From NCBI GenBank assembly GCA_046153875.1, contig JBJXFE010000057.1, positions 117,126 through 181,125 on the forward strand: a stretch of 64,000 nt of DNA, read 5' to 3'. Of the stretch, positions 1 through 8,332 are shown piece after piece. The notes beneath the pieces were generated by a model. That model made no database searches and was not told the origin of the DNA. It saw only the letters and a program-made list of their open reading frames with translations. Position 1 is the first letter of the stretch, and each line of letters opens with the position of its first letter. Source of the stretch: JBJXFE01 sp046153875. Its GTDB lineage: Bacteria; Planctomycetota; Phycisphaerae; Phycisphaerales; UBA1924. A program made the translations under genes and the position numbers.

Positions 1-1197
1 CTGGCCGAGGATCGGCTGTCGGGCGTGGCGGGCGATCGGGCACGCCTCGTCGAGCTGGCGCGCCTGGATGCGCAGGTCCGCGAGGAAGCCCGACGGGATC
101 TCGTCGCCGCGGGCGGGTACTTCCGGCGTCACGCCAACGCCGTGGTGGAGCGGGACTACGCCGCCTTCGGCGATTCGCTCTGGCTGGCGGCGGATTCCTT
201 CGACCGCGCGGGAGATCAGGACCAGGCCGTCGCGATTTTCACCGAGTTCGTCGACAGCCTGCGGGCCGACCCGCGGCGCGACGAGGCCCGCTTCCGGCTC
301 GCGCAGGCCTTCCAGGCGCGGGGCGACTATGACGTCGCCGCGTCGCGCTACCGCGAGCTGATCGACGCGGGCGCGGACGGCGGCGGGGGGCCGTTCTCCG
401 ATGCCGGCTACGTCCCGCTGGCCCGGTGTCTCCTCGCCAACACCGAGGAGTCCGACGACGCCGAGGCCAAGGCGCTCCTGTCGGCGGTGGTGGAGGGTCG
501 CGTCGGCGGCACGGACACCGACCAGTTCCGCGACGCGTTGATCCTCCTGGCGGGCATGCACGCGAAGGAGGGGGCGTACGCCGCCGCCGTCACCAGGTTG
601 GAGGAAGCCCTGGCCCGATCGACGGCCGAGACGCGATCCCCCGCGATGCTCTTCGACCTGGCGGACGCGCACCGGCGCGATGCCTCGGCCGTCACGCGCA
701 CCCTCACTCAGGACATGCCCGAGACCGAGCGGCAATCGCTGGAGCGCACGCGACGGGAGCGGCTGGCCCGGGCCGCGGAGCTCTTCACGGAGGTCCGCGA
801 CACACTGTCGGACCACGACCCGGAGCGGCTGACGGACGCGGACCGGCTGCGCCTGCGGAACAGTTGCTTCTACGTTGCGGACTGCGCGTACGACCTGCGC
901 GAGTTCGACGGCGCGATCCGCCTGTACGACGCGGCCAGGGAACGCTACCCGCGCGACCCCGCCTCGCTGGTCGCCATGATCCAGATTGTCAATGCCTACG
1001 TCGAGCAGGGCGACCTGAAACGGGCCACGACCGCGAACGAACGCGCTCGACGTTTCTACGAAAGCCTGCCCGAGTCCGTCTGGTCGGACCCGACGCTGCC
1101 GATCGGGCGGTCGCAGTGGCAGGGGTGGCTCGATTCGCTCGCGGTGCTGGGCGGCGTTCCGGTGGACGCGGGGGATGGGCCGCCGGGCGGGCGGTGA
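1..1197 (+). CDS. TPR-repeat protein, 5' end outside the window
   Basis: The frame is open from the first base. The first start-like codon, GTG at 25, has no ribosome-binding site, so the true start is probably upstream. The visible ~398 residues are nearly all helical and fall into tetratricopeptide-like pairs, for example ARFRLAQAFQARGDYD near the start and FDGAIRLYDAARERYPRDP near the end. TPR solenoids usually scaffold protein complexes. A signal peptide cannot be judged because the N terminus is missing. The stop lies 40 bases before a FlgN-like gene and a kinase/regulator pair of the flagellar type, so a link to motility is possible but is only inferred from position. Confidence 0.75.
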   Translation: MAEDRLSGVAGDRARLVELARLDAQVREEARRDLVAAGGYFRRHANAVVERDYAAFGDSLWLAADSFDRAGDQDQAVAIFTEFVDSLRADPRRDEARFRLAQAFQARGDYDVAASRYRELIDAGADGGGGPFSDAGYVPLARCLLANTEESDDAEAKALLSAVVEGRVGGTDTDQFRDALILLAGMHAKEGAYAAAVTRLEEALARSTAETRSPAMLFDLADAHRRDASAVTRTLTQDMPETERQSLERTRRERLARAAELFTEVRDTLSDHDPERLTDADRLRLRNSCFYVADCAYDLREFDGAIRLYDAARERYPRDPASLVAMIQIVNAYVEQGDLKRATTANERARRFYESLPESVWSDPTLPIGRSQWQGWLDSLAVLGGVPVDAGDGPPGGR

Positions 1198-1237
1198 TTC
1201 ACGAACCGCCGCATGACGCGGCGCGGGAGGCGTCAGG

Positions 1238-1711
1238 ATGACGCGGGACGAGCACTCAACAGTTGACGACGGCGCCTGGGCGGCGCGGTTCGCGCGGCTT
1301 CTCGAGGAGCTCTATGGGCTGCTGCTGCGGCTCGACGCCCTCAGCACGCGCCAGGGGCCGCTCGTCGATGACGCCGACACGGAGCCGCTGCTCGCGGTGC
1401 TCGACGACCGGCGGGCCGTGGTGGCCGAGATCGACCGACTGAACGGGCTGATCGCGCCGTGCCGCGCCCGATGGGAGGCCGCGAGCCCGGCGCTGCCCGG
1501 CGCGGTCCGCGCGGATCTTCAGCGGCGGATGGACGCTGCGGCCGCGGTGTCCGAGGCGGTCGTGCGTCGCGATGAGCGCGACACGGCGCGGATGCGCCAG
1601 CGCCGCGACGACCTGGCCGAACGTCTCGCCGGGGTTGGTCGGGCCCGCGGCGCCGCGGCGGCATATGGGCCTCGCGGCGGCGGGGCGTCGTTCCAGGATC
1701 GGGAGGCGTAG
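1238..1711 (+). CDS. FlgN-like small helical protein (possible flagellar export chaperone)
   Basis: This is a 157-residue, highly charged, all-helical protein without signal peptide or membrane segment. Its N-terminal half (LLEELYGLLLRLDALSTRQG, then a D-x-x-PLLAVLDDRRAVVAEIDRL stretch) has the length and helix layout of FlgN, the cytoplasmic chaperone for hook-associated flagellar proteins. The similarity is in pattern rather than in diagnostic residues. It ends two bases before a soluble histidine kinase followed by a sigma54 activator of the FlrBC type, which fits flagellar control. It could instead be an unrelated coiled-coil protein. Confidence 0.45.
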   Translation: MTRDEHSTVDDGAWAARFARLLEELYGLLLRLDALSTRQGPLVDDADTEPLLAVLDDRRAVVAEIDRLNGLIAPCRARWEAASPALPGAVRADLQRRMDAAAAVSEAVVRRDERDTARMRQRRDDLAERLAGVGRARGAAAAYGPRGGGASFQDREA

Positions 1712-1713
1712 CC

Positions 1714-2667
1714 GTGGCCACCGCGGGGCTCCAGGTCGAGGCGGCGGTCGCGGGGGGGGGCGGCGCGGGGTCGCTCGCGCCGGCGGACTTCGCCGAACTC
1801 CTCTCGGCGTTCAACCAGGTCACGACGCGGATGCAGTCCGCGCACGAGCGGCTCCAGCGCGAGGTCGGCGGGCTCAAGCGCGAGCTGCGCGACGCCAACG
1901 AGCGGCTCGCCCGGTCGAAGCGGCTCGCGGCGCTGGGCGAGATGGCCGCGGGGATCGCCCACGAGGTCCGCAACCCGCTCTCCTCCATACGCCTCTACGC
2001 GCGGATGCTCGAGCAGGACCTGACCGATCGGCCCGCGCAGCGCGCCGTCGCGACGCGGATCGCCGCGGCGGTCCACGGGCTGGACGCCGTGGTGGGGGAT
2101 GTGCTGAACTTCGCGCGCGAGTTGCGGGTTTCGCCGATCGCCGTGAGGGCGGGCGAGTTGTTCGACCGGGCGATGGAGGCCTGCGCGGGCGAGACGTCGC
2201 CAAGCGTGCGGGTTGAGCGCCGCGGCGACCCCGATGTGTTCGGCGACCCCGGTCTGCTCGTGAACGCGCTGGTCAACCTGGTGCGCAACGCCATCCAGTC
2301 CATGGCGGAAGTCCGCCGAACGAACGGGGAGCCCGGCGGGCACGTGCTCACGCTCGATGCCCATGAGACCGTCGGCGAGGACGGAGCCCGCGGCGTCACG
2401 CTCCGCGTTGCGGATACGGGGCCGGGCGTGAGCCCCGACGCTCTCGACCGCATGTTCAACCCGTTCTTCACAACGCGGGCCGCGGGCACGGGCCTGGGGC
2501 TGGCGATCGTTCACCGGATCATCGACGCCCACGCCGGGCGCATCGCGGCGCGGAACCGCGACGGCGGCGGGGCGGTCTTCGAGTTGTTTCTTCCCTCCCC
2601 GGGCGACCCCCGGGGCGAGGGCGCCGGCACGGAGGCCGGGGCCCGCTTTCAGGAGTCAGGGACATGA
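1714..2667 (+). CDS. Soluble sensor histidine kinase (FlrB/AtoS-like)
   Basis: The 317-residue protein has no membrane segment, so it acts in the cytoplasm. Residues ~35-70 form a coiled coil. The HisKA domain follows, with the phospho-accepting His83 in GIAHEVRNPL. The C-terminal ATPase domain shows the N box (NLVRNAIQSM), the G1 box (VADTGPGVS), the F box (NPFFTT) and the G2 box (GTGLGLAIVHRI). It should autophosphorylate and pass phosphate to the response regulator whose ATG overlaps its stop. The GTG start at 1714 is two bases after the FlgN-like stop. The soluble kinase plus sigma54 activator arrangement matches FlrB/FlrC, which switch on middle and late flagellar genes. The signal sensed is unknown. 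Confidence 0.88.
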   Translation: MATAGLQVEAAVAGGGGAGSLAPADFAELLSAFNQVTTRMQSAHERLQREVGGLKRELRDANERLARSKRLAALGEMAAGIAHEVRNPLSSIRLYARMLEQDLTDRPAQRAVATRIAAAVHGLDAVVGDVLNFARELRVSPIAVRAGELFDRAMEACAGETSPSVRVERRGDPDVFGDPGLLVNALVNLVRNAIQSMAEVRRTNGEPGGHVLTLDAHETVGEDGARGVTLRVADTGPGVSPDALDRMFNPFFTTRAAGTGLGLAIVHRIIDAHAGRIAARNRDGGGAVFELFLPSPGDPRGEGAGTEAGARFQESGT

Positions 2668-4148
2668 GCATGGTGCTCGTCGTGGACGACAAGGAAATGA
2701 TGCGGGATAGCGTGTCGGGCACGCTCCAGCGCGCGGGCTTCAGTGTGCTGACGGCCGACTCGGGCGAGGCCGCCCTGGGGCTGATCGCGCAGCGCCGGCC
2801 GGACGCCGTCGTCACCGACATGAAGATGCCGGGCCTGGGCGGGCTCGACCTGCTCGAGAGGGTCCGCGGGATCGACGACGAGCTGCCCGTGGTGGTGATG
2901 ACGGCGTTCGCGGCCGTGGACACCGCGGTGCGGGCGATCAAGCTCGGCGCGTTTGATTACCTGACCAAGCCGTTCGAGGGGGACGAGCTGGTGATCGCGG
3001 TCAAACGGGCGATCGGGCACGCGAAGCTGCTCCGCGAGAACGCCCTGCTGCGGGCCGGCACGGGCGCGGACGCGCCCCGCGTCAACGGGTCGGCGGCCGC
3101 GGCGCTCTCGGGCCTTTCTCGGTTGATCGGCGATTCGCCCGCGATGCGCCGGGTCAAGGAGCAGGTTCTCGCGGTGGCCAAGTCGCAGGGCACCGTGCTG
3201 ATCCACGGCGAATCCGGCACGGGCAAGGAGGTCGTCGCGCGGGCGGTCCACGAGTTGAGCCCTCGTGGCTCGGCGCCGTTCCTGCCCGTGAACTGCGCGG
3301 CCCTCTCCGAGTCGCTGCTGGAGAGCGAGCTGTTCGGGCACGAGCGCGGGGCGTTCACCGGAGCGGACAAGCTCCGCAAGGGCCGCTTTGAGCTTGCCGA
3401 CGGCGGAACGATCCTGCTCGACGAGGTCAGCGAGGTCGGCGCGCCGGTGCAGGCCAAGCTGCTGCGCGTTCTGCAGGAGCGGACCTTTGAGCGCGTCGGG
3501 TCGAGCCTGTCGATCGGCGTGGACGTGCGCGTGGTCGCGACGAGCAACCGAGACCTGCCCCGGGCCGTGGGCGCCGGGGCGTTCCGTCAGGACCTGTTTT
3601 TCCGGCTCAACGTGCTGCCGGTCCACCTGCCGCCGCTGCGCGAGCGGCTCGAGGACGTGCCCGCCCTGGCGACGTACTTTGTCGGGCTGATCCGGCGCCG
3701 CGAGGGGCAGTCGGAGGTCCGGTTCGACGATCGGGTGCTGGACCTGATGCGGACGTACTCCTGGCCCGGCAATGTGCGGGAGCTGCAGAACATCTGCGAG
3801 CGGGCGGTGGTGCTGACGCAGCCCGACGCGGGCGGGGCGCGGACGATCCGCGCGGAGATGATCGAACCGTGGCTCGCCGCGGGAGCGGCGGCGGGTGCGG
3901 CGCCGCGGGCCGCCTCAACGATCGAGAACAAGCCTTCGATCGGCGGACCGACCGACCCGGTGACGTGCTTCGCCAACGGCTCGCCCCGCAAGCTCGAGGA
4001 CATCGAGCGCGACGCGATCATCCAGGCCCTGCGCAGCTTCAACGGGCACCGACTCAGGACCGCGCGGGCCCTCGGGATTGGCGTCCGTACTCTGGGGCTG
4101 AAGCTCAAGAAATGGAAGCAGTTGCAGCTCGTGGCGGAGTCGCTCTGA
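2664..4148 (+). CDS. Sigma54-dependent response regulator (NtrC/FlrC family)
   Basis: The 494-residue protein has three modules. A receiver domain (1-120) carries acidic residues VDD near the start, phospho-acceptor Asp52 in VVTDMKMPG, and the lysine of TKPFEG. A central AAA+ domain (~150-390) shows Walker A (GESGTGKE), the sigma54-contact loop GAFTGA, Walker B (GTILLDEV) and an arginine-finger region (FRLNVLPVHLPPLRER). The C terminus is a Fis-type helix-turn-helix (RTARALGIGVRTLGLKLKKW). When phosphorylated it would hydrolyse ATP to open sigma54 promoters. The start overlaps the kinase stop by four bases (ATGA), so the two are translationally coupled partners. The targets are probably flagellar, judging from the neighbours. 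Confidence 0.92.
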   Translation: MSMVLVVDDKEMMRDSVSGTLQRAGFSVLTADSGEAALGLIAQRRPDAVVTDMKMPGLGGLDLLERVRGIDDELPVVVMTAFAAVDTAVRAIKLGAFDYLTKPFEGDELVIAVKRAIGHAKLLRENALLRAGTGADAPRVNGSAAAALSGLSRLIGDSPAMRRVKEQVLAVAKSQGTVLIHGESGTGKEVVARAVHELSPRGSAPFLPVNCAALSESLLESELFGHERGAFTGADKLRKGRFELADGGTILLDEVSEVGAPVQAKLLRVLQERTFERVGSSLSIGVDVRVVATSNRDLPRAVGAGAFRQDLFFRLNVLPVHLPPLRERLEDVPALATYFVGLIRRREGQSEVRFDDRVLDLMRTYSWPGNVRELQNICERAVVLTQPDAGGARTIRAEMIEPWLAAGAAAGAAPRAASTIENKPSIGGPTDPVTCFANGSPRKLEDIERDAIIQALRSFNGHRLRTARALGIGVRTLGLKLKKWKQLQLVAESL

Positions 4149-4216
4149 GCCCCGCGTCCGTGTGTCCTGCCCTGTGCGCCCGGTTTCGCGGCGGCTCCCG
4201 TAGAATCAACCCCGTC

Positions 4217-4301
4217 GGGCCCGTGGCGGAACGGCATACGCGGCGGACTTAAAATCCGCTCCCGCTCGCGCGGGGTGTGGGTTCGACTCCCACCGGGCCC
4301 A
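4217..4301 (+). tRNA. tRNA-Leu (anticodon UAA)
   Basis: The acceptor arms GGGCCCG (4217-4223) and CGGGCCC (4294-4300) pair fully. The anticodon stem GCGGA/TCCGC encloses loop CTTAAAA with anticodon TAA. A long GC-rich variable arm follows (CCCGC/GCGGG), which is typical of class II leucine tRNAs, then a TpsiC arm with GGTTCGACTCC. The discriminator base is A and no CCA is encoded. It reads UUA/UUG codons. Confidence 0.93.
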
Positions 4302-4362
4302 TGTCTGCCCGTCGAATCTCGGCGGTGGTCGTTCGAGGCACGGTCCGGAGTGCGCTGGCCAA

Positions 4363-5094
4363 TCAGCGCAGCTCGACGGACCAGTACGCTTCGTCGAGGA
4401 ACGTCTTCCACGACTGGTACTTGGCGCTGCCCAGGCGCAGCGTGATCAGCGGGTTGCGCCGCGGGCGGCGGACCGGGCGGACGAGCTTCATCCCGGCTTC
4501 CTCGGGCGTGCGCCCGCCCTTCCTGGCGTTGCACGCCAGACAGGCGCAGACGAGGTTCTCCCACGTCTCGCCGCCGCCGCGGGCGCGGGGGTTGACGTGG
4601 TCGATCGAGAGGTCGGCGGTGGGGTAGTGCCGCCCGCAGTACTGGCACTGGTTGCGGTCGCGCGCGAAGAGGTTCCGCCGGTTGAGCTTGACATCCTGCC
4701 GCGGCAGGCGGTCGTACCCGAGCAGCCGGATGATCCGCGGCACGGCGATCTCGTACCGGACGGTGCGGACCCAGTCGTGCCGCTCATGTTCCAGCTCGCG
4801 CTGGATCGCGGCCACATCCCGCCACGACGCGAAGTCGTAGTTGAGGTACTTCCCATCCTCGACGTGAATGACCTCGGCCAGCTCTTTGCACAGCAGGATG
4901 AACGCCCGCTTTGCGGAGACGACCCGCACCGCCATGTACAGCTTGTTCAGGACCAGGACCTTGGCGTCCAGTCCCGTGCCGAAGCGCTCGACGAGGGCCC
5001 CACCGGGGCCGACGATGGCGGCCCCGTCCGCCCCGTCGGCGTCGGCGACGTCGAGCGGCGGGCGTGCGGCGGGTCTGTGTGTCGGGCGGTTCAT
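4363..5094 (-). CDS. HNH endonuclease family protein
   Basis: The 243-residue protein has an N-terminal region (~35-130) typical of planctomycete and proteobacterial HNH proteins (LVLNKLYMAVRVVSAKRAF) and a C-terminal HNH/zinc domain. The domain shows CQYCG, then LSIDHVNPRARGG with the catalytic histidine, the Asn of TWENLVCACLACN, and the second metal-binding CxxC. The product probably cuts or nicks DNA, but for this stand-alone group the biological role is not known. The purine-rich AGGAG directly touches the ATG, which is unusually close for a ribosome-binding site. It is convergent with the tRNA-Leu gene and co-directional with the SecA-like gene. Confidence 0.82.
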   Translation of the reverse strand: MNRPTHRPAARPPLDVADADGADGAAIVGPGGALVERFGTGLDAKVLVLNKLYMAVRVVSAKRAFILLCKELAEVIHVEDGKYLNYDFASWRDVAAIQRELEHERHDWVRTVRYEIAVPRIIRLLGYDRLPRQDVKLNRRNLFARDRNQCQYCGRHYPTADLSIDHVNPRARGGGETWENLVCACLACNARKGGRTPEEAGMKLVRPVRRPRRNPLITLRLGSAKYQSWKTFLDEAYWSVELR

Positions 5095-5277
5095 CTCCTG
5101 GTCATCCCGGGCCGACGCCGGACGCGCCCAAACCGGGCGTGGTCCGTCGCGGCCCGACTGAACGGTAGAGACCGCGCGCCCGCCGGTCCATCGGGCGTGG
5201 CGGGCTTTGCGCCCCGTGAATCCGGGCGGGTTGGAGGTGCCGGGGCGTCGCCGGGCGACGGAGCGATCCGGCGGCGA

Positions 5278-7281
5278 TCAGCCCGGCAGGTGCTTGTCGA
5301 TCCAGTCGTCCTGCTTCATCACGCCGGCGCGTCCGCGCCGGGACCGGGCCTCGGCGCGGCGCTGCGCGACGCGGAAGATCGTCCGGGTGATTCGCCCCGC
5401 CCTCAGCTCCTCGCCGCGCGAGCGCCGTTTGAGCGCCAGCGCGGCCTTCGGCACGTAGTGCTTGACCAGTTCGTCGTCGAGTGAGACGAAAACCTGGGCG
5501 GAACCGGGGTCGCCCTGACGCCCGGCGCGCCCGATGAACTGCCGGTCGATGCGCTGGGCGGTGTGCATCTCGGTGAGCAGGACGTGGAGGCCGCCGGCGT
5601 GTTTCGCGTCCTCGTCGAGTTTGATGTCCGTGCCGCGCCCCGCCATGTTGGTGGCCACGGTAATCGCGCCGCCGCGCCCCGCTTCGGCGACGAAATCGGC
5701 CTCTTCCTTGTCGAAGTTGGCGTTCAGGACCCGGTGGGCGAGCCCGCGGGCCGCGAGACGCGCGCCCAGGTGCTCGGACGCCTGGATCGACCGCGTGCCC
5801 ACCAGCACCGGTCGGCCCTGCCGATGGACTTTTTCGATCGACTCGACAATCGCGGCCCATTTGCTCTCCGCGGTGCGGAAAGCCCTCAGCTGCTGCTGCG
5901 CGCGGATCATCGGGCGGTTCGTGGGGACTTTGATCACCCGCCGCCCGTAGACGTGCTCCATCTCGACGGTGGCGTCCGCGGCCGTGCCCGTCATGCCGCA
6001 CAGGAACGGGTAGCTGCGGAAGAACCGCTGGAAGCTCATGCGTGCGAGCGTTTCGCGGTCGGCGGTCACCTCCAGGTTCTCCTTGGCCTCGACAGCCTGG
6101 TGCAGCCCGTGCTCCCAGTGCCGGTCGGCAAGGAATCGCCCGGTGTATTCGTCCACGATCACGATGCGCCCGTCCACGACCTGGTACTGGTGCCCACGCA
6201 AGTAGCAGTGGCGCGCGACAAGGGCCTGTCGGACCAGCTCCTCGGCGCGCCGGGCGGCCTTGAAGATCGGTTCCGGGGCCGCGGCGCAGGCGTGCGTGAT
6301 GCGGTGTTGCCCACGACGCTTCAACTCGGCCCGGCGCCGCAGGTGGTCGATCGCGTAGTCCGGGCCCTCGTCGAGCGACGCGGCGATCCGCGCACCCCGC
6401 CGGTAGACCTCCGCCATGTCGTCCTGCCGGCGCGCCCGGGCGATGATGAGAGGAACGACACCCTCGTCGATGAGCACGGCGTCGGCCTCATCCACCAGTG
6501 CCGCCCGCAGCCCCGGGATCATGGGCCCGCCGCCGCCCTCGCCGAGCGTATCGCCGACGTTGACCGCCTGCTGTCGGCCCGCCCACGGCGTGAGCTGGCG
6601 TCCCAGGCGGATCTGGTCGCGGAGCCAGTCCGCGGTGATCTGCTTGGGTGTGCCGTAGACGATCGGGCGGGCGTAGACGGAGAATCGGGTCGGGCCGTCC
6701 ATGTCCTGCTGGATCGAGCCCACCATGAGGCCGCACCGCCGGTAGATGGATTCGCGTGATGCCGCGTCGCGCCGGGCCAGGTAGTCGTTGACCGTGAAGA
6801 CGTGCAGGTGGCGGAAGCGCCACGCCAGCAGCGGCGCGGCGATCGAGCCCGTGAGCGTCTTGCCCTCGCCGGTGAGCATCTCGATAATGCGTCCGTGGTA
6901 GAGGGCCAGGGCAGCCAGGAGCTGCACGACGAACGGCTCCTCGCCGGTCTCGCGTCGGGCGAGTTCGCGGACGAGCGCCATGCCCCGGCGGACGGTCGCT
7001 TCGCCGTGGTCGGAGCGCCGTCCGCGGGCGCGGACGAACACCTCGCGGATGTCGGCGAGCGCCTGGTCGAGAGCGGCCTCGGAGAAGTTCCTCACGTCGG
7101 GGCGCTCGGCGTCGATGAGTTCGGCCTGCCGGCGCAGCCAGGCGGGCCCGAGACGCCGCGTCTGGAATCCCAGGGCGACGCTCGCGGCGATGCGGTCGAG
7201 CCCGCGCGGGACCTCGGACCGCCTCCGGCGCGATCGCACGGACTCGAAGAGCGCGGTGTACTTGGTCAGGGCTTGTGTCAT
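5278..7281 (-). CDS. Short SecA-like ATPase lacking the C-terminal third
   Basis: The motor core of SecA is clear: Walker A LTGEGKTL, DEAD-type VDEADAVLIDE, a preprotein-crosslinking-like insert with DEYTGRFLADRHWEHGLHQA, GMTGTAADA, VGTRSIQASEHL, TNMAGRGTDIKL and IGRAGRQGDPGSAQVF. Normal SecA is about 800-900 residues; this protein is 667. It stops about 60 residues after the second nucleotide-binding domain, inside the place where the scaffold helix (AQRRAEARSR) begins. The helical wing and C-terminal zinc finger are therefore missing. It may be an accessory export ATPase; housekeeping SecA is not in the window. I chose ATG 7281 (MTQALTKY); an in-frame start at 7320 would add 13 residues. 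Confidence 0.82.
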   Translation of the reverse strand: MTQALTKYTALFESVRSRRRRSEVPRGLDRIAASVALGFQTRRLGPAWLRRQAELIDAERPDVRNFSEAALDQALADIREVFVRARGRRSDHGEATVRRGMALVRELARRETGEEPFVVQLLAALALYHGRIIEMLTGEGKTLTGSIAAPLLAWRFRHLHVFTVNDYLARRDAASRESIYRRCGLMVGSIQQDMDGPTRFSVYARPIVYGTPKQITADWLRDQIRLGRQLTPWAGRQQAVNVGDTLGEGGGGPMIPGLRAALVDEADAVLIDEGVVPLIIARARRQDDMAEVYRRGARIAASLDEGPDYAIDHLRRRAELKRRGQHRITHACAAAPEPIFKAARRAEELVRQALVARHCYLRGHQYQVVDGRIVIVDEYTGRFLADRHWEHGLHQAVEAKENLEVTADRETLARMSFQRFFRSYPFLCGMTGTAADATVEMEHVYGRRVIKVPTNRPMIRAQQQLRAFRTAESKWAAIVESIEKVHRQGRPVLVGTRSIQASEHLGARLAARGLAHRVLNANFDKEEADFVAEAGRGGAITVATNMAGRGTDIKLDEDAKHAGGLHVLLTEMHTAQRIDRQFIGRAGRQGDPGSAQVFVSLDDELVKHYVPKAALALKRRSRGEELRAGRITRTIFRVAQRRAEARSRRGRAGVMKQDDWIDKHLPG

Positions 7282-7397
7282 GCGTACGGGCGGGAGTCGG
7301 CGCGGCGCGCAATCTTGCACGCCGCGACCGCCGGGCGTCCGAAGGGTATGTTCGTCCGGGCCGCGGGCCCTGTTTCGTGGACGTTCAGGAGTGGCCG

Positions 7398-8246
7398 TTG
7401 CAGCTATGGCACGCGATCGTACTCGGGATCGTCGAGGGGATCACCGAGTATCTCCCCATCAGCTCGACCGGGCACCTGATCATCGCCGCATCGCTCATGG
7501 GGCTCGACGACGAAGCCCGCAAGCCGGCGGTGGACGCCTTCAGCATCGTGATCCAGGGCGGGGCGATCCTCGCGGTGCTCGGCCTCTACCGCGTGCGCGT
7601 GTGGGGCATGATCCGCGGCGTGCTCGGGCGCGATCCCGCGGGTCTGCGGCTGGCGATCAACCTGGTCATCGCCTTTATCCCCGCGGGTGTGCTGGGCTTC
7701 CTGCTGGATGACTGGGTCGAAGCGCGGCTGTTCAACCCCGGGGCGGTTATGGCGGCCCTCGCGCTGGGAGGGGTGTACATGCTGGCCGTGGACCGATGGT
7801 CGCGATCGCGCCCGTCGGTTCCGCCCGATGGCGCTCCCGATGGGCTCGCCGCTCTGCGACCAGACCAGGCGCTCGCAATTGGCCTGCTCCAGTGCGTGGC
7901 GATGTGGCCCGGCACGAGCCGATCGATGGTGACGATCACCGGTGGGATGCTCACGGGGCTTCGCCCGGCCCAGGCGGCGGAGTTCAGCTTCCTGCTCGGC
8001 CTGCCGACGCTGGGCGGGGCGACGGTCTACAAGGCCCTGAAGAACACCGACGAGCTGGCGAGCCTCGGCACGCCCGCGATCGTCGTCGGCGTGCTCGTGG
8101 CGGCCGTGTCCGCGGCGGCGGCGATCCGGTGGCTCGTCGCGTTCCTGAACCGGCGCGGGTTGGCGCTCTTCGCGTGGTACCGATTCGCGCTGTGCGCAGC
8201 GCTGTTGACCCTGTGGCTCGCGGGCTTGGTGCGGTTCGTGCCGTAG
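7398..8246 (+). CDS. uppP: Undecaprenyl-diphosphatase UppP/BacA
   Basis: This integral membrane enzyme removes a phosphate from undecaprenyl diphosphate and so recycles the lipid carrier for peptidoglycan and polysaccharide synthesis. Family motifs are present: GIVEGITEYLPISSTGHL at the N terminus and MWPGTSRSMVTITGGMLTGL in the second half. I place the start at TTG 7398 because AGGAG lies six bases upstream and the product (282 residues) then has the normal UppP length. A start at 7275 would add 41 arginine-rich residues unlike the family. Several hydrophobic segments are visible. The gene is divergent from the SecA-like gene and fits with the surface polysaccharide genes further along. Confidence 0.93.
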   Translation: MQLWHAIVLGIVEGITEYLPISSTGHLIIAASLMGLDDEARKPAVDAFSIVIQGGAILAVLGLYRVRVWGMIRGVLGRDPAGLRLAINLVIAFIPAGVLGFLLDDWVEARLFNPGAVMAALALGGVYMLAVDRWSRSRPSVPPDGAPDGLAALRPDQALAIGLLQCVAMWPGTSRSMVTITGGMLTGLRPAQAAEFSFLLGLPTLGGATVYKALKNTDELASLGTPAIVVGVLVAAVSAAAAIRWLVAFLNRRGLALFAWYRFALCAALLTLWLAGLVRFVP

Positions 8247-8269
8247 ACCAACCGGTGCAAAAGAAGCAC

Positions 8270-8297
8270 TTGTGTGCGTGGGCATGTCTGGTATCCT
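8270..8297 (+). promoter_or_regulatory. Candidate sigma70-type promoter for the lectin/dockerin protein
   Basis: TTGTGT (8270-8275) and TATCCT (8292-8297) are 16 bases apart and lie 35 bases before the ATG at 8333. A strong ribosome-binding site GGAGGAG sits at 8321-8327. The -35 box is only a partial match, so the call is tentative. Confidence 0.4.
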
Positions 8298-8332
8298 CTC
8301 TCTGCCATACACCAGACCACGGAGGAGAGATC

